From: Candidatus Zhuqueibacterota bacterium | GTDB lineage: Bacteria > Zhuqueibacterota > Zhuqueibacteria > Oceanimicrobiales > Oceanimicrobiaceae | Direction of reading: 5' to 3' | NCBI GenBank assembly: GCA_029262005.1 | Contig: JAJDAG010000137.1 | Coordinates: forward strand, 1 to 57,671 | Length of the DNA: 57,671 nucleotides | Shown: positions 35,171 through 44,446 of the stretch, piece by piece | Layout: every line of letters begins with the position of its first letter | Numbering within the stretch: position 1 is the stretch's first letter | Position numbers and translations under genes: made by a program | The notes under the pieces: model-generated | The model's database searches: none | The model's input: only the letters and a program-made list of their open reading frames with translations | Told to the model about the DNA's origin: nothing

Positions 35171-35582
35171 GCACTTGTGCGCGTCATGAGTTTACCATTT
35201 GCCGTCTCCTCTAACACGCGCCTGCCCCTCCTGTCGCTGAATCCTCAGCAGCTTCGCCGTAAAAGCTCGTGAATAATGCGGGCTCGCAAAAGTCGACATT
35301 CTCTTGCCGGCCAACCTGCGCATCCAATCATCTTACCTTTTTCTTGATTGCACGCCGGCGGCTGCGTATATTGATTTTGAGGCGGCAGGCGCGGCAATAA
35401 TACTCGGTCGTTTGTGATTTATGATTCTGGTGTGTGGCATAATTGTTGCAAAAACATAAAATCGCATTGAAAGCCGTGCAAGCAGAAGCCGTACCCGATT
35501 ATTTTTCGTCTTATCAACCTTCATTCTCGTCTCTTGCCATTCAATCCCTGAACGACGGGAACAGAGAAGCAGGTAAAAAAGC
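35171..35582. other. Intergenic regulatory region
   Basis: About 410 bases with no supported gene. It contains a near-consensus sigma-54 promoter at 35435-35450. I could not find enhancer dyads here like those at 38876 and 38955. Confidence 0.55.
35435..35450 (+). promoter_or_regulatory. Sigma-54 promoter of the haem-sensor kinase/regulator pair
   Basis: TGGCATAATTGTTGCA matches the -24/-12 consensus (TGGCAY ... TTGCA) with GG and GC exactly 10 bases apart. It lies ~133 bp before the kinase start. Since the pair encodes a sigma-54 activator, autoregulation is likely. Confidence 0.75.
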
Positions 35583-37469
35583 ATGAAGAACACTCCTTTT
35601 TACCAAAGGCTGGACTTTAAATTGATCCTGGGGCTGATTTTGTCCCTTCTGGTCGTGGGACTGCCGTTCCTGGCTTTTTTCTACAATTTTCATAAAAATC
35701 AGCTCATCGATGGTCTCGAAGTCAGTACGACCAGTCTGAGCAAATTGGTGGTCGGCACACTGGAAACGGCCATGTTGAAGGGGGAGCCGCATATACTGAA
35801 TGAAGAGGTGAAAAGGCTCTCACAGCAAACCGGCGTCGAACGTATCATGATCCTGGATAAGACGGGCGAGTTAAAAGTTTCATCGGACCCGGACTTGATC
35901 GGCAAAGTCTATAAAAACAATGTCGATCCGATGTGTATAGTCTGCCACCAGTACTCGCCGGTGACAAGAAAAAACACGACCATCGCCAAGGATAGAAGCC
36001 GCACAGAGATTTTCAGGAACATGAGCCTGATTTACAATCAACCCCGGTGTTTTGGCTGTCACGACGCCAGGGAGAAAATCAACGGCATTTTGGTGATGGA
36101 ACTGTCCATGGTGGACACGCGCGGGCAGTTGGCTTCGAACAATAAGATAATATTCGGCATGGCTTTCATCATGGTGGTGGTCACTGGCGTGGTGCTGGGC
36201 CTGCTGGTGAACAAATTGATTCTCAGGAGAATCAAAACGCTAACCGACACCACGCTTCGGATCAGCGGAGGCAACCTTGACGAGGTCATTGATTTCAGAG
36301 AGATGGACGAGATCGGCAATCTGGCCAAAAGCTTCAACACCATGACAGCTAATCTGAAGGAAACGCTCAGTGAGGTGGAACGGCACAAAGATTATCTGGA
36401 ACATGTGATCAACGGAATCGATGATGAAATCGTTGTGGTGGACCGGGGCTTTCAGATCGTAACCGCCAACGATGCGTATCTGAGCAGGAGCAATGGCTCA
36501 AGAAAGGGCATTGTCGGGAAAAAATGCTCCCTGATTTTACAGGATTCAGAAGTCGCCTGCAATCAGGACTTATCGAGACCGTGCCCGGCCAGAACAACCT
36601 TTGAGACCGGCATGCTGCAGAAAACAATGCACACGTTCCTGGACACAAACGGCAAAGAAAAATATATAGAAATTTATTGTTCACCCCTGCGCGATGAGAA
36701 TGACCAGGTGTTTCAGGTAATCGAGTTAAGGCGGGATATCAGCGAACGCAAATTTCTGGAGCTACAACTGATTCACACTGAAAAATTGACCTCCATCGGC
36801 CGTCTGTCCGCAAGTGTGGCGCACGAGATCAACAACCCGCTGGACGGCATGCAGAACTGCGTGGATATTATAAAGAAGAATCCGGCGGATACTGTCAGGG
36901 CAGCTGCGATGTTAGAGTTGCTCTCCGAGGGAATAAAACGAATTGGCTTTATTGTGAGAAGGCTGCTTATCTTCTCCAGGCACCACAAGCTCAGGATGGA
37001 AATGATCGACCTGAACGAAGTCGTGGAACAATCCCTGCTTCTGGTGCAGCACAAATTCGAGGGCCAGGGCATCGAACTGGAGTCTCAACTGGCGCCCGCG
37101 CTGCCAATCGTGTTTGGCGACCCGTACAACCTCTCACAGGTCTTCATCAACGTGTTGATCAATGCTTCTGACGCATTAGATGAAAAACACGGCGGCACTA
37201 TCGTGATTACAACCGAAATGCAAAAACGGGTGACGAGGCCTTTTGTCCGGGTGACGATTTCAGATGACGGCTGCGGTATTACCAAAGACAACCTTGAAAG
37301 AATTTTCAGTTCTTTTTTCACAACAAAAGACACGGAAAAGGGCACAGGGCTGGGGTTGTTCATCAGCAAGAAAATTATCGAAGACCATGGCGGGACCATC
37401 ACCATCACCAGCAAGGCCAATGAGGGCACAACCGTAATTGTTTTACTACCGGCGAGAGATGAACTATGA
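35583..37469 (+). CDS. Histidine kinase with dihaem c-type periplasmic sensor domain
   Basis: A 628-residue kinase. Helices at ~13-34 and ~189-210 enclose a periplasmic domain with two haem-attachment motifs, CIVCH (118-122) and CFGCH (156-160). This predicts covalent haem c and redox or gas sensing outside the membrane. HAMP, a PAS domain (~270-385) with Cys315, Cys326 and Cys334, HisKA with His414 (VAHEINNPLDG) and HATPase (DDGCGI, GTGLGL) follow. The stop overlaps the regulator start (ATGA). The downstream operon encodes c-type cytochromes and a quinone-linked complex, so control of that operon by electron-transport state is a sound inference. Confidence 0.94.
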   Translation: MKNTPFYQRLDFKLILGLILSLLVVGLPFLAFFYNFHKNQLIDGLEVSTTSLSKLVVGTLETAMLKGEPHILNEEVKRLSQQTGVERIMILDKTGELKVSSDPDLIGKVYKNNVDPMCIVCHQYSPVTRKNTTIAKDRSRTEIFRNMSLIYNQPRCFGCHDAREKINGILVMELSMVDTRGQLASNNKIIFGMAFIMVVVTGVVLGLLVNKLILRRIKTLTDTTLRISGGNLDEVIDFREMDEIGNLAKSFNTMTANLKETLSEVERHKDYLEHVINGIDDEIVVVDRGFQIVTANDAYLSRSNGSRKGIVGKKCSLILQDSEVACNQDLSRPCPARTTFETGMLQKTMHTFLDTNGKEKYIEIYCSPLRDENDQVFQVIELRRDISERKFLELQLIHTEKLTSIGRLSASVAHEINNPLDGMQNCVDIIKKNPADTVRAAAMLELLSEGIKRIGFIVRRLLIFSRHHKLRMEMIDLNEVVEQSLLLVQHKFEGQGIELESQLAPALPIVFGDPYNLSQVFINVLINASDALDEKHGGTIVITTEMQKRVTRPFVRVTISDDGCGITKDNLERIFSSFFTTKDTEKGTGLGLFISKKIIEDHGGTITITSKANEGTTVIVLLPARDEL

Positions 37470-38857
37470 AAGGCCGAATTCTTGTTATAGACGATGAAAA
37501 ACTGAAACGCGTCACGCTGAAAACCCAGCTTGAAGACGAGGGTTACGATGTCGAGATCGGTGAAAATGCCTTCGTCGGCCTCGAGCATCTCGGCATGGGC
37601 GCATTTGACGTGGTCATTACAGATCTCCGCATGCCGTCGATGGACGGTTTGACATTTTTGAAAGAGATTAAGAAGCTCTCGCCCGAGACAGAAGTGATAC
37701 TCATGACGGCCTACGGCACAATCGAAAACGCGGTGGCGGCCATGAAAGAAGGCGCATATGATTACATTACCAAACCCTTTCCTTATGACGAGTTAGCCAT
37801 CAAATTAAATCGTTTGCTGGAGCATCACAAGGGCAAGGTTCAGATTGAGGCCTTGCAGAAAAAAATTCAATCGCAATACCGCTACCAGAACCTCATCGGC
37901 CGTTCAAAAGCCATGCAAACGGTATTTGAGAAAGCCGATGCCGTGGCCGACAGCGACACGACCATTTTGATACAGGGGGAAACCGGCACGGGGAAGGAGC
38001 TGATGGGGAATGCCCTGCACTACAATAGTCATAGAAAATACGGCCCCTGTATCAAGCTGAGTTGTGCCATATTGAACCGGGAGCTTCTCGAAAGCGAACT
38101 TTTTGGGCATGAAAAAGGCGCCTTCACCGGCGCGATGCGCCGCAAACGAGGTCGGTTTGAATTGGCGGATAAGGGCACGATTTTCTTGGACGACGTAGAT
38201 GATATTCCAGTGGAACTCCAGGTCAAGCTGCTCAGGGTGATTCAGGAGCGGACCTTTGAACGGGTCGGGGCTGAACAATCCCTGAAGGTGGACGTGCGAG
38301 TGATCTGTGCTACCAAAAAGGACCTCAAGGAAATGGTTTTTGAGGGTAAATTCCGCGAAGACTTGTATTATCGTCTGAACGTGGTTAAAATCGAATTGCC
38401 GCCTTTGCGGGAACGCAGAGAAGATATTATGCTTCTGGCCGAACATTTTTTAAAACGACTCACCGCCAAGAAGAAGAAACAGGTGAATAGTTTCTCACCG
38501 GAGGCACAGGAGATTTTCATCAACCACGGCTGGTCGGGTAACGTTCGGGAGTTGGAAAATGTCGTGGAGCACGCCGTCACCCTGTGTAAATCGGACCAGG
38601 TAAAGGAATATGACCTCCCGGACTACCTTCAGGAAGCCGGAGGCGCATTGGGAAACATGTTTACGCTCAAGATGAGTCAAAACAAGCAGATCGACTTCTC
38701 CGAGGCCGTAGCCGAGCTGGAGGCGAGGTTAATCTACTGGGCTCTGAAACAAGCCGGAGGGAACCAAGTGAAGGCCGCCGAGCTGCTGAGCATCCCGCGC
38801 ACCACGCTGCGCGACAAACTCACCCGCCTGCAAATTCCGGACAACTCCGACTCCTGA
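37466..38857 (+). CDS. NtrC-family sigma-54 activator, partner of the haem-sensor kinase
   Basis: A 463-residue response regulator: receiver with Asp53 and Lys103, AAA+ domain with GETGTGKE (171-178), GAFTGA (218-223) and Walker B TIFLDDVDD (238-246), and a Fis-type helix-turn-helix (NQVKAAELLSIPRTTLRDKL). Walker B reads LDDVDD instead of the usual LDEIG, an unusual but conservative change that keeps the acidic pair. It overlaps its kinase by four bases and stands 400 bp before the cytochrome operon. Two matching dyads and a sigma-54-like element lie between them. Confidence 0.95.
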   Translation: MKGRILVIDDEKLKRVTLKTQLEDEGYDVEIGENAFVGLEHLGMGAFDVVITDLRMPSMDGLTFLKEIKKLSPETEVILMTAYGTIENAVAAMKEGAYDYITKPFPYDELAIKLNRLLEHHKGKVQIEALQKKIQSQYRYQNLIGRSKAMQTVFEKADAVADSDTTILIQGETGTGKELMGNALHYNSHRKYGPCIKLSCAILNRELLESELFGHEKGAFTGAMRRKRGRFELADKGTIFLDDVDDIPVELQVKLLRVIQERTFERVGAEQSLKVDVRVICATKKDLKEMVFEGKFREDLYYRLNVVKIELPPLRERREDIMLLAEHFLKRLTAKKKKQVNSFSPEAQEIFINHGWSGNVRELENVVEHAVTLCKSDQVKEYDLPDYLQEAGGALGNMFTLKMSQNKQIDFSEAVAELEARLIYWALKQAGGNQVKAAELLSIPRTTLRDKLTRLQIPDNSDS

Positions 38858-38875
38858 CGGATTTGTAACTTCCCC

Positions 38876-38891
38876 TGACGGCCATCCGTCA
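38876..38891. promoter_or_regulatory. Enhancer-like dyad 1
   Basis: TGACGGCCATCCGTCA is a perfect 6-base inverted repeat with a 4-base spacer. A half site, TGACGGAT, lies at 38855-38862. It has no T-run, arguing against a terminator. Confidence 0.5.
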
Positions 38892-38954
38892 TATTCTTCA
38901 TGCGGGCTAACTTGACCATTTTTAACGATTAACGAATATTTGTTTGCTCCGCGC

Positions 38955-38970
38955 CGACGGTTTTCCGTCA
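38955..38970. promoter_or_regulatory. Enhancer-like dyad 2
   Basis: CGACGGTTTTCCGTCA repeats the dyad at 38876 with the same 4-base spacer and one mismatch at the outer base. Its centre is ~100 bp upstream of the sigma-54-like element, a usual distance for NtrC-type activator sites. Confidence 0.5.
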
Positions 38971-39047
38971 CCTTCTCAATAATGCAGCCCTGCATCAGAT
39001 CGGCATAACATCTATATTTTCAAACGGTAACATTCGATTCTGATGTT

Positions 39048-39063
39048 TGGTACAGAAATTGTA
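39048..39063 (+). promoter_or_regulatory. Weak sigma-54-like promoter of the cytochrome operon
   Basis: TGGTACAGAAATTGTA has GG at 39049-39050 and, 10 bases later, GT instead of the invariant GC. The -24 part is good and the -12 part is flawed, so this is tentative. Confidence 0.3.
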
Positions 39064-39275
39064 GTTACAACGCCATCTGTTTGCCTGCTTACCATCACCC
39101 GGATACAAGGTCAAAAATTAAGTGAAAGCAAGCGCAAGGTGAGGAGGAGCAAACTTTTTGCAGTGATGAGCAGAAGCGCAGGGAGCGAAGAGCAGACGGA
39201 TGAATCGCGCACCGCTACACACCACGACGCTCTCTCGTCATAATTTGCAAAGATTTTTGAAACGGAGCATTCAGT

Positions 39276-39803
39276 ATGCAGATAGGGAACACATTCATGG
39301 TTAAACCCAATAGAGTCGCCGCTTCGGTTTTTTTTCTCCTGGCGATCATAATCGCAGGTTGTGCGGACGGCCAAAACAGCGATGCGGTTCAGCCCATCGT
39401 CTATAGCCACTACACGCACGTTGAAGAGGGGGGGGCGGAATGCCTGGATTGTCACCAGTACGCCGAAACACAATCTGCAGCTTCGATCCCCAACATTAAG
39501 GTCTGCATCGATTGTCACGACGAAGCCATATCTGAGAGCGAGGACGAAGCGACTTTACTGATGTATATTTCAGAAAATAAGAAGATACCATGGCGGCAAG
39601 TATATTCAGTCCCGGATTACGTTTTTTTTTCTCACCGGCGCCACGTGAAACTCGGGCAAATGGAATGCGCCGTTTGTCATGGGGACGTCGGCAGTCTCGC
39701 CGTGCCCGTGGCCGAACAGTATGAGAGAATTACAATGGAATGGTGCATGGATTGCCATGAAACGAGTAATGTCAGCAACGACTGCTACGCCTGTCATAGA
39801 TAG
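39276..39803 (+). CDS. Pentahaem c-type cytochrome lipoprotein (Qrc/Act A-like)
   Basis: A 175-residue class III-type cytochrome. The signal sequence ends in a lipobox (IIIAGC, Cys29), so the mature protein should be lipid-anchored. Five haem motifs start at Cys56, Cys77, Cys131, Cys157 and Cys170 (CLDCH, CIDCH, CAVCH, CMDCH, CYACH), with additional histidines (SHYTH, FSHRRH) suited to bis-His ligation. Pentahaem/hexahaem cytochromes of this kind are subunit A of the alternative complex III and Qrc complexes, and the next genes match the other subunits. ATG 39297 is an alternative start; both have a possible ribosome site. Confidence 0.9.
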   Translation: MQIGNTFMVKPNRVAASVFFLLAIIIAGCADGQNSDAVQPIVYSHYTHVEEGGAECLDCHQYAETQSAASIPNIKVCIDCHDEAISESEDEATLLMYISENKKIPWRQVYSVPDYVFFSHRRHVKLGQMECAVCHGDVGSLAVPVAEQYERITMEWCMDCHETSNVSNDCYACHR

Positions 39804-39909
39804 CCGGGCCTGGGCGCTGCTTCCGGTTTTCTGGAGACGCGTTTTTGGACTTCGCTTCAGCAAAGCTGGTGATGAGAATTAAGACCTAATCCTGTTAAGG
39901 AGTCACTGA

Positions 39910-42393
39910 ATGGAAATCTCCCGTCGAGAGTTTTTAAAGTATTTGGGAATCACGACCGCCGGCGTTTCTTTGACCGGCCTGGGCTGTGATTCCATGTGGT
40001 CGGTGCCCGACGAAGTCTTTGAAAAGATTGGCGGGGCGCCGCGAATCGAAACCTGGGAGACCAGCGTCTGCGGCTTGTGTTCCGGGGGATGCGGCATCAA
40101 AGTGCGTTTGATAGATGACATCCCGGTCCGGATTTTGGGGAACCCTCTGCACGCAGTAAATCGCGGTGGCGTTTGCCCCATGGCCGAAGCCGGGATCGAA
40201 GCTTTGTATAATCCGGATAGAATTCGACAACCGCTGCAGCGCATCGGCGAACGCGGGGAAGACAAGTGGCAGGAAATTTCCTGGGATGAGGCGATGCAAA
40301 CGGTGGTGTCTCGCTTGCAGGGATTGCGCGAGAAGAATGCTGCGCACAAGTTGGCCTTCTTTACCGGACAGGACAACAATCTGTCGTCGCGCTTGAATGA
40401 GCGATTCATGCAGGCCTTTGGCTCGCCCAACCTGTTTGTTTTTGATCAAAGCAAGCCATCTACGGTAGCGACCTATCTGACTCAGGGCCACAAGTCAGCG
40501 CTGGCCTACAATTTCAAAGACATCGAGATGCTGATCAATTTCGGCGCTGACTTCCTGGATGAAGGTCCCTCGCCGATTCGATTCAACCAACTCTATTCTG
40601 AGTTCAGAAATCGCGGCGAAGGGCGAAATGTGAAAGTGGTTCATGTTGATTCCCGCCTCTCTCGCACCGCCAGTAATTCAAACCAATGGCTGCCGGCAAA
40701 GCCGGGCACGATGGCGGCTTTGGCTCTTGGCATCGCCAACGTGGTGATCAAAGATGGCAATTACGACAAACGGTATATCAAGACCCACAGCTTCGGGTTT
40801 GATGACTGGCGCGATCCTTCCGGCAATTCCCGCATCGGGTTTAAAGCGCTGGTTGAAGACAACTATTATCCCGAAAAAGTAGCAAAAATAACCGGCGTGC
40901 CGGCCCGACGAATTGTCGAAGTCGCACGCGAGTTTGGTGCGGCCAAGTCGGCCCTGGTGCTGGCCGGTGGCCAGGCTATCAACAGCAGCAATGGCGTGTA
41001 CACGCTCTGGGCAATTGAGTGCTTGAATGCGCTCAAGGGCAACTACGCGGACAACGGCGTCATCTCTGTGCCGAAGGCCCCTCCATTCAGGGAGCCGCCG
41101 AAAATAAATGTGGACCGAGTTGCCGCAAACGGTTTAAAGCGGCCCGATTTGCTGCAGTCGATTTCGGACATCTGTTTTGCCGATGACGCCGTTGCCTTCT
41201 TACCCAAGACTATGCTTGAAAACCAACCCTACCAGATACAGGTGCTTTTCCTGGCAAACGCAAACCCGGTGTTCAATGCCGTCAACCAGAGTGACTTTGC
41301 CGCTGTGCTGGAGGAAATTCCGTTCATTGTCAGCTTCTCGTCTTCGCTGGATGAAACCAGCGTGTATGCCGATCTGGTGCTGCCTGACCACGTCTACCTG
41401 GAAAAACATGATGTGGCGTACAGCGTGCCAATGGTGGACTTTTCTCATTTCGGCATGCAGCAGCCTGTGGTGGCGCCATTATATAACACCCGGCATACCG
41501 GCGATGTGATTCTGCAAATTGCGCAGTCGCTGGGCGGCACTGTCGCGTCGTCTTTGCCGTGGGCTGACACCAAAACCTATCTTGATGACCATCTCAGAGG
41601 CGTTTATGAGACCGGCGCCGGAACGATTTTCAGCGAGCGCATGGATGAAGACTGGCTGAAGTTTCTCAAGGAACGGGGCTGGCAAGTATTCGAATACTCA
41701 ACCTTCGATGAATTCCGGCAAGTGCTGCTTGACAAAGGCGGGTGGTGGAATCCATTCCCTGATCCGACGGATTTTCGCAGGCTTGTCAAGACACCATCGA
41801 AAAAATATGAATTCTATTCACAGGTATTTGAAGAGGAAATCAAGAGACACCTGCAGACGACTAAGGTATCGAAGGACGAGGAGAACGCGGTCTTGCAGAA
41901 ATGGAAAGTCGAAGCGCGAGGAGATTTGGCGTTTCTGCCTCACTACGAGGCGCAGAAGCTTCGTGACAATGAAGGTCGTTTTCCCCTGCAATTGCTGCCG
42001 TTCAAGTTGATAACAAATATCACCGGAGAGGGCAGCAATCTGCCAATGCTGCAAGAGCTGTTTGGCCTGCTCACCCGAAATTACTGGCAGTCCTGGGTTG
42101 AGATCAATCCGGAAACCGCGCATGATCATAAAATCAGTGAGGGGGACATGGTTCGAATAATTTCTCCGAAAGGCAGCCTGGAAGTCGTTGCAAGGCTCAT
42201 TCCGGGTATCATGCCTGGCGTGGTTTACGTCCCATTTGGTCTTGGACATAAGGCCAACGGACGCTACGCCAAGGGTATTGGCGTGAATCCCTATGAGATT
42301 TTCCTGGAGGAGTTTGACCATTTGAGCGGCATGTCTTCTCTGACAAGCACGAAAGTTATTGTAGAAAAGGGTAACCGAAAGGAGATGGCGTAA
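39910..42393 (+). CDS. Tat-exported molybdopterin-oxidoreductase-fold protein, probably without metal ligand
   Basis: An 827-residue member of the complex iron-sulfur molybdoenzyme family. The N-terminus has a twin-arginine signal (SRREFLKYLG), giving a periplasmic location. One [4Fe-4S] site is present: Cys54, Cys57, Cys61 and Cys89. At the position where PsrA/TtrA-type enzymes have the Mo-coordinating Cys (about 12 residues after GSPN, 171-174) the sequence reads FDQSKPST with no Cys. That resembles the non-catalytic QrcB/ActB subunits. With a pentahaem cytochrome, four-cluster ferredoxin and NrfD-like protein it forms a complete Qrc-like set. A true sulfur or sulfite enzyme with another ligand cannot be excluded. 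Confidence 0.88.
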   Translation: MEISRREFLKYLGITTAGVSLTGLGCDSMWSVPDEVFEKIGGAPRIETWETSVCGLCSGGCGIKVRLIDDIPVRILGNPLHAVNRGGVCPMAEAGIEALYNPDRIRQPLQRIGERGEDKWQEISWDEAMQTVVSRLQGLREKNAAHKLAFFTGQDNNLSSRLNERFMQAFGSPNLFVFDQSKPSTVATYLTQGHKSALAYNFKDIEMLINFGADFLDEGPSPIRFNQLYSEFRNRGEGRNVKVVHVDSRLSRTASNSNQWLPAKPGTMAALALGIANVVIKDGNYDKRYIKTHSFGFDDWRDPSGNSRIGFKALVEDNYYPEKVAKITGVPARRIVEVAREFGAAKSALVLAGGQAINSSNGVYTLWAIECLNALKGNYADNGVISVPKAPPFREPPKINVDRVAANGLKRPDLLQSISDICFADDAVAFLPKTMLENQPYQIQVLFLANANPVFNAVNQSDFAAVLEEIPFIVSFSSSLDETSVYADLVLPDHVYLEKHDVAYSVPMVDFSHFGMQQPVVAPLYNTRHTGDVILQIAQSLGGTVASSLPWADTKTYLDDHLRGVYETGAGTIFSERMDEDWLKFLKERGWQVFEYSTFDEFRQVLLDKGGWWNPFPDPTDFRRLVKTPSKKYEFYSQVFEEEIKRHLQTTKVSKDEENAVLQKWKVEARGDLAFLPHYEAQKLRDNEGRFPLQLLPFKLITNITGEGSNLPMLQELFGLLTRNYWQSWVEINPETAHDHKISEGDMVRIISPKGSLEVVARLIPGIMPGVVYVPFGLGHKANGRYAKGIGVNPYEIFLEEFDHLSGMSSLTSTKVIVEKGNRKEMA

Positions 42394-42394
42394 T

Positions 42395-43078
42395 ATGGCG
42401 AAATGGGGCATGGTCATAGATTTGAACAAGTGTACCGGCTGTGGTGAATGTGTCACCGCCTGCAAAGTGGAACTCAATGTACCCGTTGTCGGACCCGAGG
42501 AGTCAGCCAAAGGGCGCACCTTACTCTGCATGGACATCCTCAGTACCTACGAGGGTGAGTTTCCGGATGTAAAGATGCGCACATTGCCGCGACCCTGTTT
42601 TCACTGCGAGCACCCGCCGTGCATAAAAGTGTGCCCGGTGCGGGCGACCTACATTAATGACGAGGGGATAGTGGCGCAAATATATCCGCAATGTATCGGA
42701 TGTCGATATTGCCAGGTGGCCTGTCCTTATACGGTCAAGTACTTCAACTGGACCAAGCCGGAGTGGCCGGAAGAGCGAGGTGCAGCTTTGAATCCTGACG
42801 TGTCAGTCCGTCCCGAAGGCGTCGTGGAAAAGTGCACATTTTGCGTGCATCGTCTTCAAAAAGCCAAGGAACAGGTGGCCGTCGAGGGGCGGGAGCTGCG
42901 GGAAGGCGACTATGTGCCGGCGTGTGTGGAAAGTTGTCCTACCAAAGCCATGTACTTTGGCGATCTGGATAATCCAAAGCATATGGTCAGCCAGTTGAAA
43001 AAAAGCCATCGTGCGTTTCGACTGATGGAAGACTTGGGTACCGAACCGAAGGTTTACTACTTGTCAGAGGTAGAATAA
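42395..43078 (+). CDS. Four-cluster ferredoxin subunit of the Qrc/Act-like complex
   Basis: A 227-residue ferredoxin of the DmsB/PsrB/QrcC family. Sixteen cysteines fall into four groups: CTGCGECVTAC (Cys13-23), CFHCEHPPCIKVCP, CIGCRYCQVACP, and CTFCVH paired with CVESCP. These predict four [4Fe-4S] clusters. There is no signal peptide, so it would be carried through the Tat pathway with its partner if the complex faces the periplasm. One base separates it from the preceding stop and none from the next start, so all three genes must be translated together. Confidence 0.94.
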   Translation: MAKWGMVIDLNKCTGCGECVTACKVELNVPVVGPEESAKGRTLLCMDILSTYEGEFPDVKMRTLPRPCFHCEHPPCIKVCPVRATYINDEGIVAQIYPQCIGCRYCQVACPYTVKYFNWTKPEWPEERGAALNPDVSVRPEGVVEKCTFCVHRLQKAKEQVAVEGRELREGDYVPACVESCPTKAMYFGDLDNPKHMVSQLKKSHRAFRLMEDLGTEPKVYYLSEVE

Positions 43079-44446
43079 ATGTCTGAACGACAACACAGTA
43101 CTTTTGAAGATGAACAACTGATACGTCCGATCGAGCAAACCGGGCCGGGGTTCTATCTCATGGTCGCCGTCCTGGTGGGCGTCATTGCGTTTGCCGGCTA
43201 CACTTATATCCGCCAAATTCTTTTCGGTTTGGGTGTAACGGGTTTGGCGCAACCCGTATCGTGGGGTTTCTATATCATCAACTTTGTCTTTTTCATTGGC
43301 ATCAGCCACGCGGGCACGCTGATTTCGGCCATTCTCAGGCTGTCCAAAGCAGAATGGCGTCGCCCGATTACACGGATGGCGGAGGTCATCACGGCGATTG
43401 TTCTGGCGATTGGCGGTCTGCACCCCATCCTGGATCTCGGCCGTCCGGATCGCATGCTGCATCTCTTCACGGAAGGTCGTCTGCAATCGCCACTGCTTTG
43501 GGACGTGACCAGCATCACGGCCTATTTTGCCGCCAGCACGGTCTATCTCTACCTGCCGATGATACCTGATATTGCCATTCTGCGCGATCGTGGCACGAGA
43601 CCACGCTGGCTCTACGAGTTCCTGGCATGGGGCTGGCGCGGTACCGAGCATCAGAAAAAGGTGCTCGAACGAGCCATCAACATTTTGATGGTCATGGTGA
43701 TTCCCATCGCTATATCAGTGCACACCGTCATTTCGTTCATTTTTTCGATGACCATTCAACCTGGCTGGCACAGTACGATTTTCGGGCCATACTTTGTGGT
43801 TGGTGCGATTTTTTCCGGAATCGCCGCCCTGTTGATAGTCATGATTGCCTTCCGCAAGGCCTTCGATTTGGGCAAATACCTGAAGTTGATCCACTTTCAG
43901 TATCTTTCCACCCTGCTTCTCATCATGTCTTTCCTGTGGTTCTACTTCACGTTTGCCGAGTACCTGACCGGCTTTTACGGACATGAGCCGAACGAGATGC
44001 GGGTGTTTTTGTACAAATTTACCGGCGACTATGCACCCTGGTTCTGGATGATGGGCATCTGTAATTTCCTCATACCAGTGGTGATTCTGGTGAACCCTAA
44101 AACCAAGAAAATACCGGGCATTCTCATCGCATCCATTTCCGTGGTCATCGGTATGTGGTTGGAGCGTCTCATCGTTGTCGTGCCCTCGCTGGCGAATCCG
44201 CGGTTGCCCTATCCAACAGGCATTTATATCCCATCTCTGACGGAATGGAGTCTTTTTGCCGGTGGCGTGGCGGTGTTTGTTCTGGCCTTCATGCTGTTTG
44301 CCAAGCTGTTTCCGCTCATTTCAATTTGGGAAATTCAAGAAGGTCGCGAAAAAAGCGTACATGCGGTCGCTGAGCGCCTTAAGTCCTACCTGCCGGATCC
44401 GCCCTCAGAACAGCTTTTAAGTGAAGAATTGGGAAATAGACGATGA
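43079..44446 (+). CDS. NrfD-family membrane subunit of the Qrc/Act-like complex
   Basis: A 455-residue integral membrane protein with about ten helices. The first is at ~22-45 and the last at ~400-425. It belongs to the NrfD/PsrC family, which binds quinone at the membrane interface; ten helices match the QrcD/ActC size class rather than the eight-helix NrfD. The arrangement GLHPILDLGRPDRMLHL after helix 3 is typical. It starts immediately at the preceding stop and overlaps the next gene by four bases (ATGA). It should exchange electrons between menaquinone and the periplasmic cluster chain. Confidence 0.93.
   Translation: MSERQHSTFEDEQLIRPIEQTGPGFYLMVAVLVGVIAFAGYTYIRQILFGLGVTGLAQPVSWGFYIINFVFFIGISHAGTLISAILRLSKAEWRRPITRMAEVITAIVLAIGGLHPILDLGRPDRMLHLFTEGRLQSPLLWDVTSITAYFAASTVYLYLPMIPDIAILRDRGTRPRWLYEFLAWGWRGTEHQKKVLERAINILMVMVIPIAISVHTVISFIFSMTIQPGWHSTIFGPYFVVGAIFSGIAALLIVMIAFRKAFDLGKYLKLIHFQYLSTLLLIMSFLWFYFTFAEYLTGFYGHEPNEMRVFLYKFTGDYAPWFWMMGICNFLIPVVILVNPKTKKIPGILIASISVVIGMWLERLIVVVPSLANPRLPYPTGIYIPSLTEWSLFAGGVAVFVLAFMLFAKLFPLISIWEIQEGREKSVHAVAERLKSYLPDPPSEQLLSEELGNRR

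Larger units (their letters stand above)
38858..39275. other. Regulatory region before the cytochrome operon
   Basis: About 420 bases without a supported gene (the ORF at 39043-39243 has no ribosome site or similarity). It holds two like-spaced dyads (38876, 38955) and a weak sigma-54-like element (39048). The remainder near 39120-39240 is purine-rich on the plus strand and unremarkable. Confidence 0.5.

Noticed and set aside
39910-44446. Naming the molybdopterin/ferredoxin/NrfD genes as sulfite dehydrogenase SoeABC
   Set aside because: The large subunit has a Tat signal and lacks a visible Mo ligand, and a pentahaem cytochrome precedes it; SoeA is cytoplasmic and catalytic. Qrc/Act-like fits better, though a tree is needed.
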